This document shows positions 34,847-45,300 of a DNA stretch of 64,000 nt, in pieces. Under the pieces are notes generated by a model, which was not told where the DNA came from, ran no database searches, and saw nothing but the letters and a program-made list of their open reading frames with translations. Made by a program: the position numbers and the translations under genes. Each line of letters starts with the position of its first letter. The stretch's first letter is position 1. The stretch is from Ampelomyces quisqualis (lineage: Eukaryota; Ascomycota; Dothideomycetes; Pleosporales; Phaeosphaeriaceae), in assembly GCA_018398575.1 (NCBI GenBank), contig JAGTXZ010000018.1:2232001-2296000 (forward strand), read 5' to 3'.

Positions 34847-35726
34847 ATGACGCGTCTAGCTCCAGTCATATCACTGTCGCATGGAGGAGGACCCATGCCG
34901 TTGCTGGGAGACCCAAGCCATCGCGAGATCACCAACTCTCTCAAGACACGAGTATCCAAAATCCTCAAGCTTGGCACGCCAGACGCACCCAAAGCGATAT
35001 TGCTTGTGACAGCACATTGGTCTACAGACAAGGTGACCGTTTCCAGTGGAAGCAAGCATGAGCTGCTCTACGACTACTACGGCTTTCCGCCAGAGAGCTA
35101 CGAGATCAAGCACAATGCGCCCGGAAGTCCAGAAGTAGCTGCCGAAGTGGCAACGGCACTGAAGGACGCAGGCATAGAGAGTGCGGAGGACGCGGAGCGA
35201 GGTACGTACCGTTGCATTGCGGACACCTCAACGACTGACGGCGCACAAAACAGGCTGGGACCACGGCGTCTTCGTTCCCATGAAGCTCATCGACCCCTCT
35301 GCGACTACGCCCATCGTGCAACTCTCTGTGCTGGCCTCGGAATCGCCCTCGCAGAGCTACGCCATCGGCAAGGCACTCTCGAGGCTGCGCGCACAGAACA
35401 TGGCCATAGTCGGCTCGGGCTTTGCGACCTTCCACAACCTACGTCTCATGTTCTCTGGGGTTTCGTCGACGCCGGAGTTCAAGAAGCAGAATACTGATTG
35501 GAGTGACGCTGTCACGGCTGCGGCCATGACAGACGATGCAGACGCAAGGGCCACGAAATTTGAGTCCTGGCGCAAATGGCCCAACGCGTACACGATGCAC
35601 CCAAGGGGTGGCGCAGAGCACTTCCTGCCGCTCATCGTATGTGCGGGGGCCGCGGGGACAAGTGAAGGGAGAACGTACGCGGACAAGTTCCGTGGAGTCG
35701 ATATGTGGAGCTACTACTGGGAGTAG
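34847..35726 (+). CDS. LigB-type extradiol ring-cleavage dioxygenase (DODA-like)
   Basis: Two exons: 34847-35201 and 35254-35726; 275 residues, the usual family length. The family uses one non-haem metal ion to open catechol-type rings; plant and fungal members act on DOPA. Metal and active-site His residues are visible: His12 in SHGGGP, His57 in TAHWS, His122 in GWDHG, and His234/His241 in MHPRGGAEHFLPL. The C-terminus ends with the typical SYYWE-like tail. The first ATG in the open frame is used (MTRLAPVISL). It is cytosolic. The physiological substrate is not known from sequence. Confidence 0.92.
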
Positions 35727-36363
35727 CACAGGCCGTGTCTTTGAAGTATGCAGTACAATCGAACACAACATCACGGGCCCACCCACCGAGCTACTGTGTA
35801 CATAGCAACGCGTTGGATGTGATGCACTTCCCATGATGGACAATGGAGGATTCGACATCTGGATGCGCTAGGTCGAGAATCGAGGAGATGTGAGCTTGTC
35901 GTCTCCTCGAACCCCTGAAGGCCTACTCCGGATCTGCATGATCCACCATACTTTGCCAAACACAGGTGCCGATCCAACGCAGGCAAAGCTCCGAGCTGCA
36001 GCTCGAATGGCTGTGCAACTTCACCCGCTGATGACGCAGTCAGCACTCTGCAATTACTTTCTGTGCTTCATGGAAAGCCTCGTTCGTCAGCAAGTATCGA
36101 GCTAATGACGGCTTGAGCCATGACGCGCAATGCAGCGTGGCTGAGACGTTGTCCGTCGTCAGCACGCACCATGTATATCTTTTGTTTTATCTATGGCCGG
36201 TAGCCGATGTCATAAGACCCTTGTACCTCCGGTCATAGTAGCGGGTATGTACTCCGTAAGACGAAGCTAGACAGAAGGCGTCCCTGATCCATCACCGTCA
36301 CACGTACACCATACCATCAACTACGAGATACCATCACTACAACACACCATACCAATAGCAATC
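35727..36363. other. intergenic, no gene seen
   Basis: Promoter region of the GPI-protein gene. A TACTCCGTA motif lies at 36249-36257, about 110 bases ahead of the ATG. Small frames here have no motif. Confidence 0.45.
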
Positions 36364-36956
36364 ATGCAGATCAAATCCGCCCTTGTCACCGCCGCGCTCA
36401 GCGCCACCGTCGCATCCAACTTTGTCATCGTCACCGTCCCATCTCTCAATAACATCGACATCTTCAACGTGCGCCTCCCCAACTTTCCATCTCATCATAC
36501 ACAGGCCAACTAACCTCTGCCCAGATCCAGTCGCAATTCAACTCGATCAAGTCCAACGCCGCCTCCCGCATCGCCGACCTAACCGCCTCGCTGCCCACCT
36601 CGGAGCTCTCGCGCGGCGCATCCGCCCAACAGGCGCTGAACTCCTTCGTCGCCACCGCCCCCTCGAGCCTGTCCATCCCCGCCAGAGTCACCGACATCGG
36701 CGCCATCGAAACACTCACCTCCACTCCCGCGTGGTTCAGCGCCCTGCCGTCCGACCTCAGGAGCTACTACGAGAGCCAGAATGCCAAGGTCCAGAGCGTC
36801 GTGAATGACGCGGCGGGCGCCCAGGCGAGTAGTGCGTCGAGGACGGCCGGCGCCGCGGGTCCGCAGAGCACTGGTGCTGCGGCTGGGAGCGAGAAGGTGG
36901 TCAAGTATATGGGTGTTGCGGGTGCGGCGGCTGTGGCGGGCGTGTTTGCTTTGTAG
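36364..36956 (+). CDS. small secreted GPI-anchored cell-wall protein
   Basis: Two exons: 36364-36468 and 36525-36956, joined in phase 0; 178 residues. An N-terminal signal peptide (MQIKSALVTAALSATVAS) is followed by a Ser/Ala-rich body with no Cys. The C-terminus has a Ser/Gly/Ala stretch and a hydrophobic tail (VVKYMGVAGAAAVAGVFAL) that ends the protein, the classic GPI-attachment layout with a likely omega site near the GAAAGS segment. It probably sits on the plasma membrane or cell wall. Family and role are unknown. Confidence 0.8.
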
Positions 36957-37423
36957 ATGTGTGTAACATGTGGGAAGAAATGGAGAAGAAGGGGATGTGG
37001 GTTCGTTGAGGGAGGTTTGAGAGCATCGCAGCTTGTAATACCCTTTGTTTTAGACTTTTACTCGTAACTTGGATCTTGAATACTTCTTATGGCGAGCTGT
37101 CGTCGTTGTGTCAGCTGTATCGCTTCTTCAATAAGTGTGAAGATGTACCATACTTTCCTCTCTGTTTGTCCTTTCCCTCCGTCTGTGTCCCGAATGAATT
37201 AATGCTCGATATCATGAGTGCCGCTCTGTTCAGAGAGGGTAGGCACTTCAATTGCTCGTGGCGGCGTTGGGTGGAGGGAAATCAGGCTGAACATACGGAT
37301 AATTTGCACTGTATCTCCCTTGCTAGATACATGTTTGTTTTAATGCATATCGTCTTCGTTTACTCATCGTCTGTACTGCGTTCCATCTACCATGCTGCCG
37401 CGTGTGGGTACTATTAGAGTCTA
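36957..37423. other. intergenic between convergent genes
   Basis: 3' flanks of the GPI-protein gene and the iron permease gene. A frame at 37076-37417 (+) has no motif and is not accepted. Confidence 0.5.
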
Positions 37424-38735
37424 CTAGACCTCCCTCACAGCCGTGGCAATGCACGCTCCTTCGTCGCTGGTCTTGCCAGTGAGGTTCCTCTGCTCACTCG
37501 ATGTCTCGCTTGCAACATCACCAGCAGCGACCGTTTGCCTGCCTTCCTTCCAACCCAGGAACAGGAACCCAGCAATAACGACGACCCAGTACAAGTTGTA
37601 TGAGATGACCGAGCCGTACGTTGCGCTGTTCTGCCACCCAAATAGCGAGTTGAAAATTCCCCATCCCCCCTCGCCATTCTCAAGTGGTGAGCAGCACTAC
37701 AATCGCGTCAGCCAAAAGCTAATCTGGAAGCATAGCAAAAGCGAAATCTTACATTGACGTGCCAAACACTCTTGCGAATATCGTACGAGCCTGGTCCAGC
37801 ACCTGCTTCCGCTGCTCCCTCGCCTGCAAGCCTTACCCACGCATCTTGCTCGAGGTTCCACACGCCTTTGGAGAACAAGCCCGCAGCGACCAAGTATAAG
37901 AAGCAAGTTGAAACGACCAAGAAGATCTGCAGAGATGTCTTATTGCCGCCTTTGTAAATGGCGTAGCCGACTAGGGCACCGGCACCGAGACCGCAGACGA
38001 CGGCGAGGGGGAAGGAAGTCGCTGGGAAGCCGAGACCGACGCCGGCTATGAAGCTATGCGGAGCGTGAGTACTGTCTATGATTTGATGGTGGGGGAAGAT
38101 GGGATACTTACAGCACAGCCTCAATCCCCTCTCGTAGGACGGTGATGAAGGGTAGGATGAACATTGCGTATTTCTCCATCCACATTTTTAGTTTGCCCTT
38201 GACGGGGAGTTTCTTGTCTTTGGCCTCGAGGACTTTACTGATTTTTACGCGCCATTTGTCTTGCAGTTTGCTGACGCGTAGGAGGGCGGCGCCCATGACT
38301 GAAAAGAAAAGTGTGTAAGTAACTGGTCCTTTCTATAACAGCGCATGTATGAAATGCGAATGGGCGGTAGACCTACTGGTAATAATGATCGAAGCAACAA
38401 TGCCAAACACGCCTTCCCAGATGTTTTCGGCTGCTTCGAAAGAGTTCCGGCCGGCAGTGTAGAAAGTTCCAATCACACCAGCGCAGATGATTAGGCATAT
38501 GAAGATGCCACAAGCAACGCCTGCCCAGACCTGGCGGACAAGCCTCTTGCGGACAGTGGCATCGTGTTCAGGACCGAGAGTCTGCTTGAGAAAGGCGAGA
38601 AGCACTGACACGATGATACTGGTTTCCAAGCACTCGCGGAAGCAGATGAAGAAGACTGGTTTTGGTTAGTTCCACGGTGGAGTATCGTGGTGAGTGTGCT
38701 AGCGTACCAGGGACAGCGAACACGTTCTGAGGCAT
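37424..38735 (-). CDS. FTR1: high-affinity iron permease
   Basis: Five exons: 38735-38708, 38655-38377, 38298-38112, 38053-37753, 37696-37424; all junctions keep frame, giving 355 residues. Ftr1 is the plasma-membrane channel that takes Fe3+ made by the multicopper ferroxidase Fet3. Both iron-binding REXXE motifs are present: Arg16-Glu-Cys-Leu-Glu20 in the first helix and Arg158-Glu-Gly-Ile-Glu162 in the fourth. About seven hydrophobic helices follow the family layout; the tail is Ser/Thr-rich and cytosolic. An ATCAGATAA motif (minus strand, 38822-38830) lies about 90 bases upstream of the ATG. The divergent partner FET3 lies beyond the inserted transposon. Confidence 0.95.
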
Positions 38736-39180
38736 TGTGAAAACTCGACAATGCAAACCTACGCACAATGTCAACGGGATCGTTCGACTCGATACAAGAG
38801 GGGGATGGAGGGAGCAGGATCTTATCTGATGCCGAGGAAATGTGTGGTGGGCACTAAGCGGCGCCGAAGTCGTTCGGGCCCAACCATTGCCGCACGGATC
38901 GTGTCAAATTCATATCAGACACGCGACCATGATATTTTCACCGAATGTTGACCTTGTGCAAAGCTCCGAATTCCCGCACTACCGGCCTAGAGGAATCGAT
39001 CCACGCAATCCAAGTGAGCGCCTCCATTCAAGCAAAAGCAAGCAACAACGCCGTCTACGATTCTCACAACAGTCGAGTGCCATTCACGATTGTCGCCAGC
39101 CAAGAACGCCAAACACGAACAAGGCGCTGTCGATCCTTGCGCTAGCAAGCTTAACCCCCTACGCTTACTCGGACTCTGCG
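38736..39180. promoter_or_regulatory. left half of the FTR1-FET3 promoter
   Basis: The 445 bases between the FTR1 start codon and the target-site duplication of the hAT element. Composition is normal, in sharp contrast to the AT-rich DNA next to it. It includes one iron-repressor-type site at 38822-38830. Confidence 0.6.
38822..38830 (-). promoter_or_regulatory. SreA/Fep1-type GATA site, FTR1 side
   Basis: ttatctgat on the plus strand reads ATCAGATAA on the minus strand, an exact match to the ATCWGATAA consensus bound by fungal iron-responsive GATA repressors. It lies about 90 bases upstream of the FTR1 ATG. Confidence 0.65.
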
Positions 39181-39188
39181 GTCCAGAA
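39181..39188. repeat. 8-bp target-site duplication, left copy
   Basis: gtccagaa directly precedes the left terminal repeat of the hAT element. The same eight bases directly follow its right end. Confidence 0.92.
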
Positions 39189-39370
39189 CATGGATGGCGG
39201 TTTACTAAGTAATTACTTAGTAAATTACTATTTACTATATAGTGATACTACAATAGGCTTAGTGGATAGTAATTACTATATAGTAATTACTATATAGTAA
39301 CTTACTAGTAGTAAATTACTATATAGTAAATAGTAAATTACTAAGTAATTACTATTAGTAACTTATACAC
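39189..39370. repeat. left terminal and subterminal repeats of the hAT element
   Basis: The 8-bp terminal repeat is followed by many copies of the 12-base palindrome tagtaattacta and near variants (for example 39268-39279 and 39284-39295). Clusters like this bind hAT transposases. Confidence 0.75.
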
Positions 39371-39642
39371 GTATAGAGTATCTTTTAAAGAGTAAGAAGA
39401 TAAATATTATATAGTAAAAGCTATAATATAAAAGTGTATATACTATATATAGATAGTCTATAGTTAACAGTATATACTTTTTAGAATACTATAATTATTA
39501 GTACTATAAAAATAATTTACAGTAGTAAATAAGTACCTAACTAGGGTAATTAGTTTCTCTTTAATAGCTTAGGCAATATTAGTGCTAGAAAGATTTTTAG
39601 TAGGCTATTCTATAGCTCTACATTAGGGCTACGCACAGACGC

Positions 39643-39777
39643 AAAAATTACCTAAAACGGACTAGTATTCGCTAAGATAACGCTAAAATAACAAGTGGGT
39701 ACCCTAACCTAACAGTTAACCCAATTAGTGGGTTGCCCCATAACTTCGTTAATACTAGTCCAAATTGGGAAATTTTT
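39643..39777. repeat. nested MITE-like inverted repeat
   Basis: Imperfect inverted arms of about 28 bases (39643-39671 and 39749-39777, sharing aatactagtcc and attttt) enclose a segment that is less AT-rich than its surroundings and includes an aaccca/tgggtt stem near 39718-39734. It could be a small nested element, or an original part of the transposon that escaped mutation. Confidence 0.35.
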
Positions 39778-40906
39778 AAACAGTTATAAGGCGGCTATTC
39801 AGATCTATAAAATTGTAATAGAAAACTAAGCCTTAAATCTACTAGATTTAAAAGTAGAGACAACCTATTTACTAGCCTAAGAAATATAGATATTAGAGAT
39901 AGATTATTAAAGTACTTTTCTTTTTATATCTTATAACTCTAAAGCTTTTTAATACTCTTTTTCTACTATATTTATTAGGTTATACAAGAAATATATATAT
40001 AATTAAATAGTTATATATAGCTAAAGTTAAACTATACCTAGCTTATATATTAAGATTAGTTTTCTTCTAAATCTATACTTAGGTTATCTTATAACTATAC
40101 TAATACTAGTCTAAGTTAAGTAACTTCTAAGTTACTAGAAAGAAAAAATCTAGGTATATAATCCTATATTATAAAGCTAAGCTATATCTATACTAAATAT
40201 TAAAGTAGAAGTAACTTATTTACTACTCTAATAAAAATATATATAAGACACGTCTATATTTTTTTAAATACCTTATATAGTAGATAGTTAAACTTTATAT
40301 TTACTTATTACTTAAATAATAGTATAGAATATAGTTACTAAATTTAGAATAATACTTATAATGTATAGAAATACCTATAGCTTAATATTATTACTCTAAT
40401 ATATTTCTATATACAGAAAATATCCAGTAAAAGTATATAGATATTACTATTTACTCGCGCTTAAGTTTAGAACTAATATAATCTAAAGGTACTAGATTAA
40501 GATCTAGATAGTCTTGATATAGATCTAGACCTCTAAGATCTTTAAAAACTTCTAGTTCTTCTTTAGAATAGAAGATAGTATTATAGAAGTTAAGATTATT
40601 AATATAATATAAATCTATAGTTATAAAGTAAGCCTTAGTCTCTAGAAAGCAAGACTCTTCTATAATAGAAGCTTTAATCTTATCTATCTCTTGAGGAGTA
40701 TATAAGAGTTTAGAATAAAAGCTTCTAATTAGATCTATTATTAATTAGTAAATACTTAGAATTAGAATAAGAACTACTTACTATAGTCTTTAAAAATAAT
40801 ACTAGTCTTAATAAGATAAAGATTAATCTCTTGTAACGTTTTGTATAGATTAGAATCTAGACTAGTATCTTCTAAAATAAAAAGATACTCTAGATCTATT
40901 TTAGCT

Positions 40907-41296
40907 TTATGTAAGAGATCTAAAGAACGTTAGTAAAGTAGATAAATAAAGTAATAATCTAAGAAGAAACTTACTTAAAGTAGAGCGATATCTAGTACTA
41001 TTATAGTACGCAAGCCTTTTTAGATAATAGACTATTCTTAGTGTATTTAAATAGTCTATAATAGTAGAAGAGTCTTGCAAATTAAGTCTATTATAGTTAT
41101 TAATTATAGCTCTAAGAGTAGAGTCTAAGCGAGTAGACTTAACTATAGAGCTATTATTAATATTAGAAGAGATAAAGTAGGCTTTAGTAAGCGTAGGCAT
41201 CTTTAAAAGATAATAGAAGAGAGGAGGTAGTAGTAGTAGTAGGCTTAGAAGAAGTCTTTGAGTTGTCTTGTTTGAACTCTTAGAGAGAGAAAGCAA
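40907..41296 (-). CDS. AT-rich ORF inside the hAT element, doubtful
   Basis: A 129-codon frame on the minus strand whose start overlaps the left arm of the large inverted repeat. Its translation is Leu/Ser/Thr/Asn-rich (for example LLLSLLLLLPPLFYYLL) and may only reflect base composition. It could also be a remnant of a second element gene. I recognise no domain. Confidence 0.2.
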   Translation of the reverse strand: MLSLSKSSNKTTQRLLLSLLLLLPPLFYYLLKMPTLTKAYFISSNINNSSIVKSTRLDSTLRAIINNYNRLNLQDSSTIIDYLNTLRIVYYLKRLAYYNSTRYRSTLSKFLLRLLLYLSTLLTFFRSLT

Positions 41297-41708
41297 GTAC
41301 TTAAATACTTAGCTTTTAGTTCTAGAGCCTTCTATTATATTAGTAATATAGAATATACTAGAATCTTAATTTGTAAGCATTAGTAATAGAAACGTCTTAG
41401 ATCTGCTTAGAAATCTAGTATTAGTAATAAAGACTAGTCTAGAAGCTTCTAGTAGAAGTAACTAGAAATAGCTAGAAGCTTCTAGACTAGTCTTTATTAC
41501 TAATACTAGATTTCTAAGCAGATCTAAGACGTTTCTATTACTAATGCTTACAAATTAAGATTCTAGTATATTCTATATTACTAATATAATAGAAGGCTCT
41601 AGAACTAAAAGCTAAGTATTTAAGTACTTGCTTTCTCTCTCTAAGAGTTCGAACAAGACAACTCAAAGACTCCTTCTAAGTCTACTACTACTACCTTCTC
41701 TCTTCTAT
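41213..41708. repeat. large inverted repeat (foldback) in the hAT element
   Basis: The arms 41213-41452 (240 bases) and 41472-41708 (237 bases) are near-perfect reverse complements with a 19-base loop. The few differences are transitions plus one 3-base unit in a gta/tac run. The right arm ends about 170 bases before the transposase ATG. A transcript through it would fold into a long double-stranded hairpin. Confidence 0.93.
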
Positions 41709-41877
41709 ATCTTTATACTATATACTCTATATTCTAGAATATTCTAGCTTAAAAATCTACTATTACTAAGTAGAAACTACTAGAAGCTTCTAGAAAAATA
41801 ATCTTAAGAAAAGTTTAAGATTTACAATAGATATATCTTCTTATTTATTAAGTCTATATTAAAAGGTTTAATACAAT

Positions 41878-44103
41878 ATGCCTAGACCTAAAAAAGTTTC
41901 TATTTTAGATCAAAGCTTTATTTTACCTCCTTTAGAAGCTAGCCATTTTATTTTTAAAGATAATCTATTTACTAGAGAACTTCTTCCACTAAATAGTAGT
42001 AATAATAATAAAGATAGAATTAAAGTAAACTGTACAAATTGTAGTTATAATACTCAAGTTAAATGGCCTATTAACTATACTAATTTAATTATGCATTATA
42101 ATAATAAGCATAAGAATTTAAATAGAGGGATAGTAGATATAGAAGAAAATAACTTAAGTATAGAAGATAGCTTTTCTTCTAATATTTCTAGCTCTACTTC
42201 TAGTAGAATAGCTAGAAAGAGGCCTATTAGTAACTACTTTGTTAAAGAAGAATATAGAGCTTTGCTTCTAAAGTTTATAGTAAATAATAACTTACCTTTT
42301 AGTTTAGTAGAAAGTACTAGCTTTAATAATTATATTAAGTATTTAAAAGAAGATATTCCTACTTTTAGTAGACAAACAATTAAAGAAGACTTAGATAAAC
42401 TATATAATAGAGAATTAAATAAAGTTAAAGATAGATTAAGTAAAAATACAAGTCGATTTTCTATTACTATAGATGAGTGGAACTCAGGTAATAATATAGA
42501 CTTTTTAGCAGTAACATTACACTATATTAATAGTAACTTTAAGCTAGAAAGTCTTCTTATAGGCTTTGAGTCTTTAGAAGAATATACTAGCTATACAGGA
42601 GTTATTTTATACAAACAAGTAAATAAGATACTACAAGAATTTAATATTAAAAGAAAGGTTATAGCAATTACTAGAGATAATGCCTCTCCTATTAATAGTC
42701 TAGTAAAAGAGTTACAAGATAATTATAAAGTAAATCTAAATATTAATATAGAAGATAATAGATGTGTAGCACATATTCTAAATCTAATAAGTAATCAATT
42801 TCTTATGTTTATATTCTTTATTCCTAATAGTAGTAAAGGCTTTAATACTACTATTAATAGTCTAAAGCAAGATCAAAACTATCTTATTCTCTATACAAAA
42901 TACAAAGATCTCTCTAATACTATTAGAAATCTAATTACTGCTATTAAGTATAATCATACATTAAAAAATACTTTTAAGAAGCTAGTAAAAAAGAACAAGC
43001 AACTAAACTATAATAATATAGGTAAAGAAAAGCTAGTTAAAGATAATATAACTAGATGGTTATCTACTTATAATATGCTTGATAGATTTATCTATTTTAA
43101 AGAAGAAATAAACGAGTTATTATCTCTTATAAGAGAAATGCCTACTAGTAGAAAGAAACAATTAAATATAGATAAGTTTAATATATTAGAAGAAGAGTAG
43201 AACTATATTATATATATTAGAGATTTATTAGAGCTATTTAGAAAGCCTACAATAAGATTTCAAGCTTCTAGCTACTCTACTATCTCTTTAGTAATACCAT
43301 ATATTTTTAGGCTACTAAGAAAGCTAGAATCTCTTTATTTTAATAGAGACAATAATATTAATTTTAATATATTTATTAAAACAGCTATTAAAGCTTCTTT
43401 AGATAAGCTTTTAGAGTACTATCCTTTAAATAATACTAGAAGCTTAGATTCTAAGCTAAAAACTCTTGCTATAGCTACTGCTTTAGATCCGCACTTTAAA
43501 CTTCAACTTTTTAGCAATTTATTTCCTAATAACTTTACTATAGAAAGTAGAGTTAAAGAACTACTTCTAGAACTATATTATAAATATAAAGAAGAGTATA
43601 ATACTACTACTAGTAAAGATAAAACTATAGATACTATAGATAGTATAAATAATATAGACTATAGTAGTGATAACGAATTTTATAGAGAAGATAATATTAA
43701 TATAAATAGAGAAGAGATTTATATATACTTAGGAGAAGATACTATTTCTAAAGAAACTTCTATAGAAAACTATTATAACGTACATAAGCAAGATATGCCT
43801 ATTATTTATAATATAGCAAGAGACTATCTTGCTATTCTTTCTACTTCTAGTCCTAGCGAGTCTACTTTTAGTATAGCAGGTAATATAGTTACTAAGCCTA
43901 GAAATAGACTTATATCTACTACTATTAAACAGCTTATAATATTAAAGTCTTGGAATATTATAGAAAGAGAAGAAACTAAAGATAATAATCAAAAGAAAAA
44001 TAGTTTAATTAAGCAAGTAAAAGATATAGATATAGAAAGTACTACTTCTATAGACTCTAGTACAAATAGTAGCTCTACTAGCACTATAATAGAGCTAATA
44101 TAA
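41878..44103 (+). pseudogene. hAT transposase, one in-frame stop
   Basis: One continuous frame of 742 codons, broken only by a TAG at 43198-43200 (codon 441). The N-terminus has a BED-type zinc finger (CTNCSYN, then HYNNKH). The hAT RNase-H-like core follows: the first Asp in ITIDEWNS and the second in TRDNASPIN, then RCVAHILNLISNQF of the insertion-domain start. After the stop, the frame continues through the C-terminal hAT dimerisation region (LAILSTSSPSESTFSIAGNI, then RNRLI). The stop sits at LEEE*NYI, where hAT proteins normally have Trp, so a G-to-A change of TGG explains it. If nothing reads through, the protein would lack its C-terminal third. Confidence 0.9.
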
Positions 44104-44849
44104 TAAAGTAAATCTAAAAGAATTTATATAAAATAGTTATAATTTAAAGTTAATACAATAAAGTTAATATATTAGTAAGTATTAGAGAGTCTTACTACTT
44201 AGTTAGAGCTATATTATATATATTAATAAAGAGAATATTAAAAGCTTTACCTTTAAAAAGTCTTAGAAAATAGTAAGGTTATATATTATAACTACTCTAG
44301 TATCTTAGTAATTAATTTCTCTTCTAGAGGTATTATATTTAGACTAATGTTATTTAGACTAATGTTATATAAATAAATATTAACTATAAAATATTTAATC
44401 TTATATTACTACTACTTTGTATAGTTTATCTTTTAGCTATCTAATACTTTTACACTTATATATATATTACTTTCTAGTTATAAGTACTAATAGAATAAAA
44501 AAGTTTACTTCTTTCTCTTAGTTAATAGATATATAGTTCTCAAATAATATAGTCTATTTCTTTTAGCTTTACTTTATCTAATACTTAATATTCTAAAAAA
44601 ATTAAAGTTATACTAATAAATTAAGTATTATCTAGGTCTATAGCTTAATATACATACTTTAATTATAGTATTACTATTTATATTGTTATTTTAGAGTTTT
44701 AATTATTATATATACTAAGTAATATATACTATACTTACGTAGTTTTATTTAGTTTTAACTCTAGTATATATAGCTTAAAGTATATAACTATAGTAGTATT
44801 AATATAGTAATATACTTATTTTCTACTATACTTTTAGGATTTTAAATAA

Positions 44850-45040
44850 AAAATATAATATTTAAAAGTTACTATATAGTAAATAGTAAATTACTATTTT
44901 TACTATTATAGTAAATTACTATTAGTAAATTACTATAAATAGTTCTTTACTATTATAGTAACTTACTACGTTTTCAGGCATAGTAATTACTATATAGTAA
45001 TTACTTAGTAATTACTATTTTACTATTATCTGCATCCATG
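44850..45040. repeat. right terminal and subterminal repeats of the hAT element
   Basis: Mirrors the left end: tagtaattactatatagtaattac-type palindromic runs (about 44980-45018), then the terminal repeat catccatg. Between the transposase stop and these repeats (44104-44850) I see no gene. Confidence 0.75.
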
Positions 45041-45048
45041 GTCCAGAA
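45041..45048. repeat. 8-bp target-site duplication, right copy
   Basis: gtccagaa, identical to the copy at the left end of the element. Confidence 0.92.
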
Positions 45049-45059
45049 TCATTCAGATC

Positions 45060-45068
45060 ATCAGATAA
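45060..45068 (+). promoter_or_regulatory. SreA/Fep1-type GATA site, FET3 side (distal)
   Basis: ATCAGATAA, an exact match to the ATCWGATAA iron-repressor consensus. It lies 11 bases beyond the transposon target duplication and about 230 bases upstream of the FET3 ATG. Confidence 0.6.
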
Positions 45069-45249
45069 CACGCCACTGACCAACCAAGTGGTCGTCTTCG
45101 TCTGAAATCGCCTGACAAGTGGGAACCTAACGCGCAGAGTTTGACAGCTGAAAGCACGGATCGCGTGGCTGCACCTCGAGCACCCCCGCGTCGCCAGCTA
45201 GAGTCGAGTAGATCCGCCGATAAGCTGAGGGCGACGGCAGAGACGGTTG

Positions 45250-45258
45250 TTATCTGAT
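45250..45258 (-). promoter_or_regulatory. SreA/Fep1-type GATA site, FET3 side (proximal)
   Basis: ttatctgat reads ATCAGATAA on the minus strand. It lies 42 bases upstream of the FET3 start codon. This is the third exact copy of the site in the split promoter. Confidence 0.6.
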
Positions 45259-45300
45259 CACTCTGCATTATTTCAGCTTCAACCAACCCCCATCGCCGAC

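Larger units (their letters stand above)
39189..45040 (+). mobile_element. complete hAT DNA transposon, 5852 bp
   Basis: The element is bounded by 8-bp terminal inverted repeats (catggatg at 39189-39196, catccatg at 45033-45040) and perfect 8-bp target duplications, the length made by hAT transposases. About 150-180 bases inside each end are packed with short palindromic motifs (tagtaattacta and variants), likely transposase-binding subterminal repeats. The transposase gene is on the plus strand in the right half. The interior is extremely AT-rich, with TA steps very common and CA/TG rare, as left by RIP. Left of the transposase, 1.8 kb has no clear gene, and there is a large inverted repeat at 41213-41708. 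It inserted between FTR1 and FET3. Confidence 0.93.

Noticed and set aside
39189..45040. Reading the AT-rich island as a centromere fragment or mitochondrial insertion
   Set aside because: Exact target duplications, terminal repeats and a hAT transposase explain the whole block.
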